Source of the DNA: SIG565 sp045651765
GTDB lineage: Bacteria > Bacillota > Clostridia > Oscillospirales > Acutalibacteraceae
Reading direction: 5' to 3'
NCBI GenBank assembly: GCA_045651765.1
Contig: JAZRSY010000003.1
Location: 68,001 to 132,000 of the forward strand
DNA length: 64,000 nucleotides
Shown here: positions 44,124-54,292 of the stretch, in pieces
How the letters are laid out: each line of letters begins with the position of its first letter
How positions within the stretch are numbered: the first letter of the stretch is position 1
Translations under genes and position numbers: made by a program
The notes under the pieces: generated by a model
Database searches by the model: none
What the model saw: the letters and a program-made list of their open reading frames with translations, nothing else
Told to the model about the DNA's origin: nothing

Positions 44124-47100
44124 TTAAAACATTGAAATTTGGTTGGTGTCGGGCAAATCTGCCAACGTTCCAATGCTGTCTAAATCAGCAATAACGGTTT
44201 TAGAAACACCGGCGGCGGCCTGAAACTCTTCTTTAGAAATAAAGTCGCCCTGCTGCGCAGCTTCCCAAAGGGATACTGCCGCACGCTCTCCTACACCCGA
44301 AAGGGCGCCAAACGGCAGGCGCATTTTTCCGTCTTCGGGCAAATATTTAACGGCGTGGGATTTTTTAAGGTCGATTGGTAAAACTTCTATGCCCCTTTCG
44401 AACATTTCGTTAAAAATAAGCATATTGTTATAAACATCCAACTCTTTTTTAGTGGCTTCGCGGCCTTTTTGCTTAATTAAGTTAATATAGGCTTTTACGG
44501 CCTGCTTACCCTTTAAAATTGTAGGAACATCTACATCTTCGGGGCGGGCAGTAAAATACGCGCAATAAAATTCGAGCGGTTTATAAACCTTATACCACGC
44601 AAGGCGCAATGCCGATATTACATAGGCTGCAGCGTGGGCTTTGGGGAACATATATTTAATTTTATGGCAACTGGAAATATACCATTCCGGTACATTTACA
44701 GCACGCATATCATCCTCCATGGCCTTCCAATCCTCTGCCGAAACCTTGCCTTTAGCAATCAAACCTTTACGCACCGTTTCGGTAATTTTAAAGGCTCGGC
44801 CTTCATCCATACCCTGATGAATTAGGTAAACCATAATATTATCACGTGTACCTATAACCTCAGATATTGTGCAAATTCCTTTATCAATTAAATCTTTGGC
44901 GTTGCCAAGCCAAACATCTGTGCCGTGTGAAAGACCCGAAATTTGCAATAAATCGGAAAAGTTTTTAGGTTTACAGTCTATAAGCATTTCTCGCACAAAC
45001 TTGGTGCCAAACTCAGGCAGACAATATGTACCTGTGTTGGAATCTATTTGCTCGGGGGTTACACCTAAAGCCTCGGGCGAAACAAACAAGCTATAAACCG
45101 TTTTATCACTCATGGAAACATCACTTACCGGTATTCCGCTATATTCCTCTAAATATTTATAGGTTGTGGGCACCACGTGGCCTAATTCGTCCAATTTTAA
45201 AATAGTATCGTGAATTGAGTGGAAATCAAAGTGGGTGGTTATAATTTCCGAAGATGTATCGTCGGCGGGGTGTTGAACTGGGCAAAAATCGTAAATTTCT
45301 TTATCCCTTGGCACTATAATCATACCGGCGGGGTGTTGACCGGTGGTTTGCTTTATTTTTGCCTTTTCCACCAAGGTTGCCAGTCGGTTAAGTTCGGCAG
45401 AACTTAAGACAATATTCTTTTTCTCGGCATAGGCCTTGGCAAAACCGTAGGCCGTTTTCTCGGCCACGGTAGAAATTGTGCCTGCCTTAAAAACATTTTC
45501 ACTGCCGAAAAGTGTTTCGGTATATTTTTGCACCTCGGCCTGAAATTCATCCGAAAAGTTCAGGTCAATATCGGGCACCTTATCGCCCTTAAATCCCAAG
45601 AAGGTTTCAAATGGAATATCGTGGCCGTCACGCTTATATGGGGTGTTACATTTAGGGCAGTTCTTTTCGGGTAAATCGAAGCCCGAGCCTACCTGACCGT
45701 TTGTAAAAAATTCACTGAATTTACAATTTGGGCAGTAATAATGCGGCGGCAAGGGGTTAACCTCGGAAATACCTGCCATGGTTGCGGCAAAGGACGAGCC
45801 CACACTACCACGCGAACCCACCAAATATCCGTTTTCTTCGCTGTATGCAACCAATTTTTGTGCCGAAACATACATTATAGAGAATCCGTTGTTAATAATT
45901 GAGTTAAGCTCTTTATTAAGTCGTTTTTCTACAATTTCAGGTAAAACACCGTCATAGCCGTAGGTGTTGTTTGCCCTTTGCAAGCAAATGTTTCTTAACA
46001 ATTCATCTGAGCCCTCTATAACAGGTGGGTAGTTACCGCTGGGCACAGGTACAACATCTCCCGATACCATATCGGCAATTTTTTGCGGGTTGGATATTAC
46101 AAACTCGGCCGCCCTTTCGCCAAAATAATCAAAATCTTTTAACATTTCGGCGGTGGTTTTTAAAAACAGCGGTGCCTGTTTGTCAAAATCATCGTATCCT
46201 TGGCCGGCCATAAGAATTTTACGAATAATGGCATCTTCTTTATTTAAGAAATGCACATCGCCCGTGGCCACAACCGGCAAGCCTAATTCATCGGCAATTT
46301 GTACAACCTTGCGGTTAAAGTCCTTAATAACCTCTAGGCTGGTAACATTTTTAAAGATATTTTCCTTAACCTGACCTTTTTTGTCGGTTTTAACTATTGC
46401 CGATTCCCTTACCATAAATTCATTATTACCTAAGGGTTGGATTTCTAAATAGTCGTAAAATTTGGCTATTCTTAACAGTTCTTCGTGCGGTTTGCCCGCA
46501 ATAATAGCCTGGTAAAGTTCGCCTTGTTCGCAGGCCGAACCTATTATAAGGCCTTCGCGGTGGGCCTCAATTTCGGTTCGTAAATAAATTGGCCTTTTGT
46601 AATAATTATTAAGGTGGGCATTAGATATAATTTTATATAAATTCTTAAGTCCCACCAAATTTTTAACCAAAATAATTTGGTGATAGCGTTTTAGTTTTGT
46701 AATGTCGGTTTCGCCCAAAGTATTGTCGGCAAAATAGGCCTCTACACCATAAATAACCTTAAAATCAGGGTTAATTTTGCGAGCAGATTTTACGGCAGCG
46801 GCGGCCTCGGGGTAGGCTTGTACAACACCGTGGTCGGTAATGGCAATGGCCTTGTGGCCCCATTTGGCAGCCTTGGCAATAATATCGCTTGCCGAAGATA
46901 CGGCATCTTTAGCCGACATATTTGTATGGCAATGCAGTTCTACACGCTTTTCGCCTTCGTAATCGTCAGTGGGTTCGTACTTTTTAATTGTTGCTAAGGA
47001 ATTTACCTTAACTATAAATTCGCCCGACCATTTATCATAAACATAGTCGCCGTTAACTATAACAAATTTGCCGTTTTCGAGTGGTTTAATTTGAGATTTC

Positions 47101-47939
47101 TTTTCGGAATCTATAAAAAAATTCGCATTAAACGAGTTGGTATAATCGCTAAAGCTAAACTTAACAATAAACATTTTGCCGCGTTTTGTATTAATTTCGC
47201 GGGTTTCAAGCCCAAAAACTTCGCCCCAGGCGGCAACATATACGCTGCCCTCGGGGGTATCGGGCGGGGCTATGCTTGCAAGTGGTTTAACATTAGAATC
47301 TATTTTTCGGCCATAAAACAACTTGGCGCTTTCTAAATAAACAGGTAGGTTGTTTTTGGGCACATAATTATATTCTTGTTCAGGGTTTTCTGTAGGCTTT
47401 TCTGCCTTTGTTTCTTTTTTTACGGCAGCGGTTTTAGTTGCAACAGGGGCAGGAATATCAATGTTTTCAAGCTGACCCGAAAAACTTATGTTTAATTCAC
47501 AAGAAAAGGTTGCTTTTAAATAAATGTTAAAAAGCCTTTCAAAATCGGCGCCTTTTATAGCATCTAACCCACCGTATTTTAATTCTATGTTAAGGTTATT
47601 GCCGTCTAAAACATATTCGGCATCGTTAAAATAGCCGTTTAACAGAACATTTTTGGTTCTTAAATAATTTACAATATCGGCGCAAACCGAACTGCTCAAC
47701 GCCGTTTTTGCAAACGAAGGCTTAAACTCGACCTTATTTAACGAAAGTTTTGTTGAAACTGCATTTTCTGCCGTTTTAATTATTTTATTTTCTATGTATG
47801 TTTCGCTGTAAATATTGGCGGTAAGAGTTCTTGAATTATCTGATAACTCGCACCCAATAATATTAGCGTTTTCAAAATATTTTAACATCTCGGACGGTAA
47901 ATGTTCGCCGAATAAATCTAAAAACTTAGCCGAAGCCAT
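44124..47939 (-). CDS. polC: DNA polymerase III alpha subunit, PolC type, without exonuclease insert
   Basis: Replicative polymerase of low-GC Gram-positives. Order seen: N-terminal OB domain (about 215-320), PHP domain opening KRVELHCHTNMSAKDAV (about 332) and ending ATGDVHFLN, polymerase core with YLVGSRGSVGSS, zinc knuckle CPNC...CPKC and catalytic PDIDLNFSDEFQ (about 788), then the helix-hairpin-helix end. In classical PolC a DEDD proofreading exonuclease of about 180 residues interrupts the PHP domain after 'YGVEAY'. Here FADNTLGETDITKLKRYHQIILVKN runs straight across. At 1271 residues it is shorter than the ~1440 of B. subtilis PolC by that amount. Proofreading would need another protein. 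ATG at 47939 is preferred; TTG codons upstream are possible. Confidence 0.93.
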   Translation of the reverse strand: MASAKFLDLFGEHLPSEMLKYFENANIIGCELSDNSRTLTANIYSETYIENKIIKTAENAVSTKLSLNKVEFKPSFAKTALSSSVCADIVNYLRTKNVLLNGYFNDAEYVLDGNNLNIELKYGGLDAIKGADFERLFNIYLKATFSCELNISFSGQLENIDIPAPVATKTAAVKKETKAEKPTENPEQEYNYVPKNNLPVYLESAKLFYGRKIDSNVKPLASIAPPDTPEGSVYVAAWGEVFGLETREINTKRGKMFIVKFSFSDYTNSFNANFFIDSEKKSQIKPLENGKFVIVNGDYVYDKWSGEFIVKVNSLATIKKYEPTDDYEGEKRVELHCHTNMSAKDAVSSASDIIAKAAKWGHKAIAITDHGVVQAYPEAAAAVKSARKINPDFKVIYGVEAYFADNTLGETDITKLKRYHQIILVKNLVGLKNLYKIISNAHLNNYYKRPIYLRTEIEAHREGLIIGSACEQGELYQAIIAGKPHEELLRIAKFYDYLEIQPLGNNEFMVRESAIVKTDKKGQVKENIFKNVTSLEVIKDFNRKVVQIADELGLPVVATGDVHFLNKEDAIIRKILMAGQGYDDFDKQAPLFLKTTAEMLKDFDYFGERAAEFVISNPQKIADMVSGDVVPVPSGNYPPVIEGSDELLRNICLQRANNTYGYDGVLPEIVEKRLNKELNSIINNGFSIMYVSAQKLVAYSEENGYLVGSRGSVGSSFAATMAGISEVNPLPPHYYCPNCKFSEFFTNGQVGSGFDLPEKNCPKCNTPYKRDGHDIPFETFLGFKGDKVPDIDLNFSDEFQAEVQKYTETLFGSENVFKAGTISTVAEKTAYGFAKAYAEKKNIVLSSAELNRLATLVEKAKIKQTTGQHPAGMIIVPRDKEIYDFCPVQHPADDTSSEIITTHFDFHSIHDTILKLDELGHVVPTTYKYLEEYSGIPVSDVSMSDKTVYSLFVSPEALGVTPEQIDSNTGTYCLPEFGTKFVREMLIDCKPKNFSDLLQISGLSHGTDVWLGNAKDLIDKGICTISEVIGTRDNIMVYLIHQGMDEGRAFKITETVRKGLIAKGKVSAEDWKAMEDDMRAVNVPEWYISSCHKIKYMFPKAHAAAYVISALRLAWYKVYKPLEFYCAYFTARPEDVDVPTILKGKQAVKAYINLIKQKGREATKKELDVYNNMLIFNEMFERGIEVLPIDLKKSHAVKYLPEDGKMRLPFGALSGVGERAAVSLWEAAQQGDFISKEEFQAAAGVSKTVIADLDSIGTLADLPDTNQISMF

Positions 47940-47958
47940 TTTAATTTTCAACCCCAAA

Positions 47959-49011
47959 TTACATTTTTTCTATTTCTAACACAAGTTCATCTAATATGTT
48001 TTGCTCGGGTATTTTGCGGGTGCTGCCATCCTTTTTAAAGAGCACCGCGCAGCCATCGCCGCCGGCTATACCAATGTCGGCCTCTTTGGCTTCACCCGGG
48101 CCATTAACTACGCAACCCATAATTGCAACGGTTAAATCTTTGTTAACACCCTTTAGCCTTTCTTCTGCCGCTTTGGCAAGGCCAATTAAATCTATTTTTG
48201 TGCGGCCACATGTTGGGCAGGAAACAAATTTAATGCCACCTTTTTTTAAACCAATGGCCCTTAATAAATCAGTTGCGGCCTCAACCTCTTTTACAGGATT
48301 GTCGGTAAGTGAGATTCTAATGGTATTGCCAATGTCCCTTAGCAATAGGCCGCCCAAAGCCGCCGACGATTTTATGGTGCCCATTTTTTCAGTACCGGCC
48401 TCGGTAACGCCTATATGAAGCGGATAATTACACCTTTCGGCCGCCAAAACATAGGCTTCGTATGTACGGCGGGTGTCGGATGATTTTAGCGACAGCACAA
48501 TATCGTCAAAATCGAATTTATTTAAAAGTGAAACATGGTAGAGCCCACTTTCAACCATGGCCTCGGGTGTGGGAGAGCCATAGCGTGCTAAAATTTCTTT
48601 TTCAAGCGAGCCCGAGTTTACCCCAATTCTAATTGGTACACCGGCAGTTTTGCAAGCAAGGGCCACCTTTTTTACATTTTCAATGCTACCTATATTACCG
48701 GGGTTTATTCTGATTTTATCGACCCCTGCGGCAACACTTTCAAGTGCCAATTTGTAATCGAAATGAATGTCGGCCACCAACGGAATACTAACGTTTTCTT
48801 TAATTTTATAAATAAGCTCTATGGCTTCTTTATTAGGCACACTTACCCTAATAATCTCGCACCCTGCTTTTTCAAGTTCCAACGCCTGTTTAACATTACC
48901 CGAAACATCTTCGGCCCTAACATTAAGCATAGACTGTATGGTTACAGGGGCGCCGCCGCCTATAAAAATATTGCCAACCTTAATTTTTTTAGTTTCGTTG
49001 CTTTTATACAT
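47959..49011 (-). CDS. ispG: 4-hydroxy-3-methylbut-2-en-1-yl diphosphate synthase
   Basis: 4Fe-4S enzyme of the MEP isoprenoid pathway. NIFIGGGAPVTIQSMLN at the N-terminus, then FVSCPTCGRTKIDL and IMGCVVNGPGEAKEADIGIAGG with the cluster Cys and Glu ligands. 350 residues is normal for the bacterial form. Part of the operon that also carries dxr, so two MEP-pathway steps are co-transcribed. Confidence 0.96.
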   Translation of the reverse strand: MYKSNETKKIKVGNIFIGGGAPVTIQSMLNVRAEDVSGNVKQALELEKAGCEIIRVSVPNKEAIELIYKIKENVSIPLVADIHFDYKLALESVAAGVDKIRINPGNIGSIENVKKVALACKTAGVPIRIGVNSGSLEKEILARYGSPTPEAMVESGLYHVSLLNKFDFDDIVLSLKSSDTRRTYEAYVLAAERCNYPLHIGVTEAGTEKMGTIKSSAALGGLLLRDIGNTIRISLTDNPVKEVEAATDLLRAIGLKKGGIKFVSCPTCGRTKIDLIGLAKAAEERLKGVNKDLTVAIMGCVVNGPGEAKEADIGIAGGDGCAVLFKKDGSTRKIPEQNILDELVLEIEKM

Positions 49012-49020
49012 AATTACACC

Positions 49021-50079
49021 CTATTTTATTAATCCTAAAATATCTTTAAATGTTATAAGAATCATAAATGCGAACAAAATCACTATTCCGATGGTGTGCA
49101 CTAATGTTTCGTGCTTTTGCGGCACAGGTTTTTTAAATATCATTTCGTAAATAATGAATATAAGCCTGCCGCCATCTAACGCGGGAAAGGGCAATAAATT
49201 AAAAATACCCAAATTTATGGTTATTAAAGCCATTATAGGTATAACATTAAGCAGATTTTGCTTGGCAACGGTGCCTATGGCTGCGGTAACGCCCACAGGG
49301 CCCGAAACTGCACTAAGTCCAAAGCGGCCGCCAATTAAATCTATAAGTGAAAACCAAACCACCCTTGCGTAAGATATTGTTTGGTTAAAGGTTTGTTTTA
49401 TATAGTTCCCCACCGTTTTTTCTTGGCCATAAACATAAAAATCAACCTTTAAATAGTTAATATTATTATAGTTTTCGGTCAGGAAGGTTACATTTTTAAG
49501 TTCAACATTTTCGCCATTACGCTTTACAGTTATGTCCACATTGTTTTCCTTTACACCTGTAAAGGCATAACTTAAATCATAGGTAGTAAAAATACGGCGA
49601 CCGTTTACCTTAACAATTTGGTCATCCACCATAAGTCCGGTTGATTGGCTAACCGAATTTTCAGCGAATTTGGCAACCGTTGTGGTGGTAAATTTAGCGC
49701 CCGGCGCTAGAGATACAGCCACCAAAACAACACCTAAAATTAGGTTGAACACGGCACCTGCCACAACAATTATAAACCTGCGCCATGCTTTTTGTTTGCA
49801 AAATGCACGCTCGTTATCACTTTGGGTGTCTTCCCCTTCCATTGCGCAATAACCACCAAGTGGTATTAGGTTAAACGAATATTTAGTTTCGCCCTTAGTG
49901 AAACCGAAAAGCCTTGGGCCAAACCCCACAGCAAACTCATTCACCTTTACCTTATTGGCTTTTGCGGCTATAAAATGGCCAAATTCATGTATTACTATTA
50001 ACACCAAAAATACAAGCACCGCAACGGCATACGGCCATATGTTATTAAGAACAGATAAAAAACCGGAAATAACTATCAC
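49021..50079 (-). CDS. rseP: RIP metalloprotease RseP (site-2 protease)
   Basis: Intramembrane zinc protease: VIHEFGHFIAAK (HExxH) in the first helix, a PDZ domain (about 120-200: MVDDQIVKVNGRRIFTTYDLS), and NLLPFPALDGGRLIF with the third metal ligand in a late helix. Cleaves anti-sigma factors or signal peptides within the membrane. The GTG start at 50079 abuts the dxr stop; its RBS is not separate from the start region. Confidence 0.94.
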   Translation of the reverse strand: MIVISGFLSVLNNIWPYAVAVLVFLVLIVIHEFGHFIAAKANKVKVNEFAVGFGPRLFGFTKGETKYSFNLIPLGGYCAMEGEDTQSDNERAFCKQKAWRRFIIVVAGAVFNLILGVVLVAVSLAPGAKFTTTTVAKFAENSVSQSTGLMVDDQIVKVNGRRIFTTYDLSYAFTGVKENNVDITVKRNGENVELKNVTFLTENYNNINYLKVDFYVYGQEKTVGNYIKQTFNQTISYARVVWFSLIDLIGGRFGLSAVSGPVGVTAAIGTVAKQNLLNVIPIMALITINLGIFNLLPFPALDGGRLIFIIYEMIFKKPVPQKHETLVHTIGIVILFAFMILITFKDILGLIK

Positions 50080-51216
50080 CTACATATTTTTTAATACATA
50101 CTCGCGAGCTGCCCTGTCAGCCTCGAGCACGTCGTTTAAAGAATAACCCTTAACGGTGGGTTGGGCAAGGGTTGCCGCCTCTACTAATTCGGCAATTTGT
50201 AAAAACTTAATTTTACCCTCTAAAAACAGTTTAACGGCCTGCTCGTTGGCACCGTTTGCTGCAGCAGGTTTTAAACCACCCTCTTTAATGGCGTTAATGC
50301 AAACCGGCAAGCACCTAAAGGTTTGGGTATCGGGTTTTTCAAAGGTAAGGGTACCAACATCGGTTAAGCTTAACCTTTTACCGCACAAACCTGCGCGGTT
50401 CGGGTAGGTTAAAGCATACTGAATAGGCAACTTCATATCGGGGGTGCCAAGTTGAGCAATAACGGCACCATCTGTAAGCTCAATAGCCGAATGAACAATG
50501 CTTTGCCTGTGCACTAAAACCTCAATATCGTCGGGTTTAATTTGGAATAAATGTACGGCCTCTATAACCTCTAAACCTTTGTTCATAAGGGTTGCAGAAT
50601 CTATGGTGATTTTAGCCCCCATAGACCAATTAGGATGCTTTAAGGCCTCATTTTTAGTAACATTTACAAGGTCTTCCGCCTTTTTGGAATAAAAAGGACC
50701 ACCCGATGCCGTTAATAAAATTTTGCTTATGCTACCACTTGGTACACCCTGCAACGACTGAAAAATTGCCGAATGTTCACTGTCTACGGGCAGCAAACTA
50801 ACCTTATTTTCGGCTACGGCTTTTTTTACAATATCGCCACCGGCTACCAAGGTCTCTTTATTAGCTAATGCTACATTTTTACCTGCGTTTACCGCTGCTA
50901 ATGTGGGTTTTAGACCTGCGATGCCAACAATGGCATTCAAAACGGTGTCGCCCTTGATTGTTGCTAATTCGCAAACACCATCAGGCCCCGACAAAACCTT
51001 AACCGATGTATCTTTAAGTTTGATTTTAAGTTCGTTTGCGGCATTTTGGTCACTGCAAGCAACATAAAGGGGTTTTAACAGCCTTGCTTGCTGCTCTAAA
51101 AGTTTTATATTGCTGCCTGCCGCCAGACCGGTTACCCTATAACCATTATTTTGGCAAACCTCTATGGCCTGTGTGCCTATAGAGCCGGTTGAGCCTAAAA
51201 TTATTATTTCACGCAT
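50080..51216 (-). CDS. dxr: 1-deoxy-D-xylulose 5-phosphate reductoisomerase
   Basis: First committed MEP-pathway step. GSTGSIGTQAIEV NADPH loop, ALANKETLVAGG, LPVDSEHSAIFQ and LTASGGPF, plus PNWSMGAKITIDSATLMNKGLEVIEA active-site residues. 378 residues. Linked with ispG, uppS and cdsA in one membrane-precursor operon. Confidence 0.96.
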   Translation of the reverse strand: MREIIILGSTGSIGTQAIEVCQNNGYRVTGLAAGSNIKLLEQQARLLKPLYVACSDQNAANELKIKLKDTSVKVLSGPDGVCELATIKGDTVLNAIVGIAGLKPTLAAVNAGKNVALANKETLVAGGDIVKKAVAENKVSLLPVDSEHSAIFQSLQGVPSGSISKILLTASGGPFYSKKAEDLVNVTKNEALKHPNWSMGAKITIDSATLMNKGLEVIEAVHLFQIKPDDIEVLVHRQSIVHSAIELTDGAVIAQLGTPDMKLPIQYALTYPNRAGLCGKRLSLTDVGTLTFEKPDTQTFRCLPVCINAIKEGGLKPAAANGANEQAVKLFLEGKIKFLQIAELVEAATLAQPTVKGYSLNDVLEADRAAREYVLKNM

Positions 51217-52023
51217 TTAGGCCACCCCCAAAACCGATAATAAAATTACATAAATAGGGGCTATTAAAAGTATACTATCAAAACGGTCCATTATTCCGCC
51301 GTGTCCCGGAATAATTTTTCCGTAATCTTTAATGCCCACCCTTCTTTTCACATACGAAGCTAATAAATCGCCGGCCATTCCGGCAATACATAAAACGGGT
51401 GTTATGGCAATTAAGCCCAAAACTCTTGTGTTAACATTAAAAATTCCAATTATTATAATTGTTACTAAACAACTTAAAATTATACCGCCGATGGCACCCT
51501 CTATTGTTTTTTTAGGGCTTATTTTAGGTGCTAATTTATGCTTACCAATTGTTACGCCTGTAAAATATGCGCCGCAATCACAAACTGATGAAAAATTAAG
51601 CATTAAAATTAAATGCATTAGACCTATGCTTAAAATGACCTGTATACAGTTAAAACAAAAACTAATAATTACAGGTAAAAACACAGTATAAAGCACACGC
51701 TTATAGTTAAACTGTTTTTGTGTATAACCAAATATAATAATGGCCAAAAAGCCATATATTAACGAAAAATAAAAGACAAATTGCGGTATGTAACTATAAA
51801 CAAATTGAACGACTGCAGCATATATAATTCCACATACAATAATGGCTTTGTTTTTTATTATTCCTGTGTTATTAAAAATTTCGTAAACTGCCATGGCAGC
51901 GGCAAAGGCTAAAAATGCTGTTAACACAATAGGTAATTTAAAAACAGTTGCACAAACTACTACAAATGCGGTAATTATAACAATAACTGCGCCCGAAATT
52001 ATACGTGTAAGCGTATTAGACAC
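51217..52023 (-). CDS. cdsA: Phosphatidate cytidylyltransferase
   Basis: Makes CDP-diacylglycerol for phospholipid synthesis. Multi-pass membrane protein of 268 residues ending in the CDP-alcohol signature (S-x-V-K-R-x-x-x-K-D-...-GHGGIMDRFDS) with its Mg-binding Asp residues. Start overlaps uppS by 8 nt. Confidence 0.95.
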   Translation of the reverse strand: MSNTLTRIISGAVIVIITAFVVVCATVFKLPIVLTAFLAFAAAMAVYEIFNNTGIIKNKAIIVCGIIYAAVVQFVYSYIPQFVFYFSLIYGFLAIIIFGYTQKQFNYKRVLYTVFLPVIISFCFNCIQVILSIGLMHLILMLNFSSVCDCGAYFTGVTIGKHKLAPKISPKKTIEGAIGGIILSCLVTIIIIGIFNVNTRVLGLIAITPVLCIAGMAGDLLASYVKRRVGIKDYGKIIPGHGGIMDRFDSILLIAPIYVILLSVLGVA

Positions 52024-52717
52024 CCCCGAATCTGCGGTTTCTGGATTTAAAATCTTCTATGGCCTTATCTAAATCTTTAGGTTTAAAATCGGGCCATAAA
52101 ATATCTGAAAACCAAAACTCTGAATAGGCCGATTGCCAAATTAAAAAATTAGAAAGCCTGTATTCCCCGCTTGGCCTAATAATTAAATCGGGGTCGGGAA
52201 TATTAGCGGTATACAAAGAATCAGAAACCAGTTGTTCTGTAATTTCAGTTTTCGGGATTCCTTTTTCAATTAAGGTGCGCACCGCATTAACTATTTCATC
52301 GCGACCGCCGTAATTAATAGCCACATGGCAAAAAAGACCCGTTGCATTGGCAGAGTCGTTTTCGGCTGTTAGCATAAGTTCTTTAATATCCCCAGGCAGA
52401 ACGCTTCTGTCGCCAATAAAATCGAGTTTAATATTTTCTTTAATATAATTTTTAGATTCTTTTAAATAGTCCCTTAAAATATTCATAATGCCGTCTACTT
52501 CACTTTTTGGTCTGCGCCAATTTTCAGTAGAAAAGGCATAAACGGTTAAATGCTCTATACCTATTTTATTGCAGTATTTTGCAATTTCTTTAAAATTTTT
52601 AGAGCCTGCTGCATGCCCTGCGTTACGGGGCAAGCCGCGTTTTTTAGCCCAACGGCCGTTGCCGTCCATAATAATGGCAATATGCCTTGGCATATTATTT
52701 TGGTTGTTATTTTCCAA
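52016..52717 (-). CDS. uppS: Isoprenyl transferase (undecaprenyl diphosphate synthase)
   Basis: Cis-prenyltransferase supplying the C55 carrier lipid for cell-wall synthesis. [20 protein letters not shown] with catalytic Asp, STENWRRP, and [25 protein letters not shown]-type segment at the C-terminus. TTG start at 52717, AAAGG directly upstream. Confidence 0.96.
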   Translation of the reverse strand: [233 protein letters not shown]

Positions 52718-52749
52718 AACCTTTTAACTCCCTTTTAAACGGAATATTT

Positions 52750-52772
52750 TGCCCACGCCTGTTAGCGTGGGC
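52750..52772 (-). terminator. Intra-operon hairpin between frr and uppS
   Basis: TGCCCACGC pairs with GCGTGGGCA. No proper T-run on the minus strand, so probably a partial terminator or mRNA-stability element within the operon. Confidence 0.5.
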
Positions 52773-52779
52773 ATATTAA

Positions 52780-53334
52780 TTATATTTCTAATATTTCTTT
52801 TTCTTTAATGTCGGCAAGGTCATCAATTTCTTTGCAGAATTTATCGGTTAAGTTTTGTATTTTCTTTTCGCCGCCTTGCACATCATCTTCTGTTATTTCA
52901 GAATTCTTTTTCATAGTTTTTAATTTTTCCAAGGCGTCGCGGCGGGAGTTACGAATTGCAACCTTGCTGTCTTCTGCTGATTTTTTAACCTCTTTAACCA
53001 CTTCTTTGCGGCGTTCTTCGGTTAGTGGTGGGAAAACAAGGCGGATAATTCTGCCATCGTTTTGTGGATTTATGCCAATATCGGCAACTTGAATTGCCTT
53101 TTCAATATCTTTAAGGGTCGAGGCATCCCACGGTTGAATTTGCAACATTCTGGCCTCGGGCACCGAAACGGCAGCCATCTGCTGAATGGGAGTGGGCACG
53201 CCATAGTAATCTACCGTTATTCTGTCTAAAACGGCGGGGGTGGCTCTGCCTAATCTTACTGCTTTATAGTCGCGCTCTAACGCAGCAACTGTTTTTTCCA
53301 TTTTTTCTTGGGTGTTAGTTATTACGGTATTCAT
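52780..53334 (-). CDS. frr: Ribosome recycling factor
   Basis: 184-residue factor that splits post-termination ribosomes with EF-G. Coiled helices with AVRLGRATPAVLDRITVDYYG and FPPLTEERRKEVVK core segments. GGAGG spaced 8 nt from ATG at 53334 sets the start, five codons inside the longer reading frame. Follows pyrH. Confidence 0.96.
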   Translation of the reverse strand: MNTVITNTQEKMEKTVAALERDYKAVRLGRATPAVLDRITVDYYGVPTPIQQMAAVSVPEARMLQIQPWDASTLKDIEKAIQVADIGINPQNDGRIIRLVFPPLTEERRKEVVKEVKKSAEDSKVAIRNSRRDALEKLKTMKKNSEITEDDVQGGEKKIQNLTDKFCKEIDDLADIKEKEILEI

Positions 53335-53353
53335 ACTAAAATCCTCCAAATTA

Positions 53354-54058
53354 TTATTTTACGACTGTGCCAATTTGTTCGCCCTTAATTGCCCTAACAA
53401 TATTATCAGGGTCTGCAAGGTTGAAAACTAAAATTGGTATTTCATTATCCATACAAAGCGACGCCGCTGTGCTATCCATAACATGTAATCCTTTATTAAG
53501 AACATCTATATAATTAAGTGTGTCAAATTTTTTGGCGTTGGGATTGGTTTTGGGGTCGCTGTCATAAACGCCATCCACATTAGTGGCTTTAAAAATAATG
53601 TCGGCTCCTATTTCGGCAGCCCTTAAAGCAGCGCCTGTATCGGTAGAGAAAAATGGGTTGCCTGTGCCGCAGCCAAACACAACAACACGGCCTTTTTCAA
53701 GGTGCCTTACAGCCCTGTTTCTAATGTAAGGCTCGGCAATTTGTCGCATTTCTATAGCGGTTTCTACCCTTGCTGTTAAGCCCACCTGCTCTAAACCGTC
53801 AGCCAAGCCTAACGCATTAATTACAGTTGCCAACATTCCCATATGGTCGGCTCTGGTGCGGTCCATTTGCCCACTTGAACGGCCACGCCAAAAGTTTCCG
53901 CCGCCCACTACCAAAGCAATTTGAACACCCATATCGGTGCATTTTTTAATGGATTTGCAAACCTCTAAAACCTTGTCGAAATCGATTCCTGTTCCCTTTT
54001 CGCCTGCCAGGGCTTCGCCACTTAGTTTAATTAACACTCTTTTATATTTAGCAGCCAT
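53354..54058 (-). CDS. pyrH: UMP kinase
   Basis: Phosphorylates UMP, amino-acid-kinase fold. [34 protein letters not shown] and [19 protein letters not shown] are intact in 234 residues. The ATG at 54058 is preferred over GTG at 54067 from alignment, with a weak RBS. First visible gene of pyrH-frr-uppS-cdsA-dxr-rseP-ispG-polC; rpsB-tsf, often upstream, are not here. Confidence 0.95.
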   Translation of the reverse strand: MAAKYKRVLIKLSGEALAGEKGTGIDFDKVLEVCKSIKKCTDMGVQIALVVGGGNFWRGRSSGQMDRTRADHMGMLATVINALGLADGLEQVGLTARVETAIEMRQIAEPYIRNRAVRHLEKGRVVVFGCGTGNPFFSTDTGAALRAAEIGADIIFKATNVDGVYDSDPKTNPNAKKFDTLNYIDVLNKGLHVMDSTAASLCMDNEIPILVFNLADPDNIVRAIKGEQIGTVVK

Positions 54059-54149
54059 AAAATTCACACTTTCTATATAATATATTCTATCTATTATATT
54101 TTACAATATAACCATATTAAAGTCAATTGAAAATCCAGTTAATTTACAA

Positions 54150-54292
54150 AACAGTCATAACCTCCGGCTAAGCCGGAGGCTTGAATAAGCCCTAGAAGGC
54201 ATTTTACAGGCCACACCCCTAAAGGGGATCCGAAAGGTTCTGCCAACCGCATTACTTTCTCGAGAAACACCTAAAGGGATATTTTGTTTAGC
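54150..54292. mobile_element. IS200/IS605-like end or ωRNA-like remnant (no tnpA/tnpB)
   Basis: Series of short GC hairpins: CCTCCGGCT/AGCCGGAGG (54161-54179), GGCTT/AAGCC overlapping it, and CCCC/GGGG around TAAA (54216-54227), with unpaired runs between. This style resembles the subterminal palindromes of IS200/IS605 elements or the 3' ωRNA of TnpB genes, but no transposase ORF lies nearby. It starts right at the stop of the CBM9-like gene, so it may have trimmed that gene. From pattern memory only. Confidence 0.35.
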
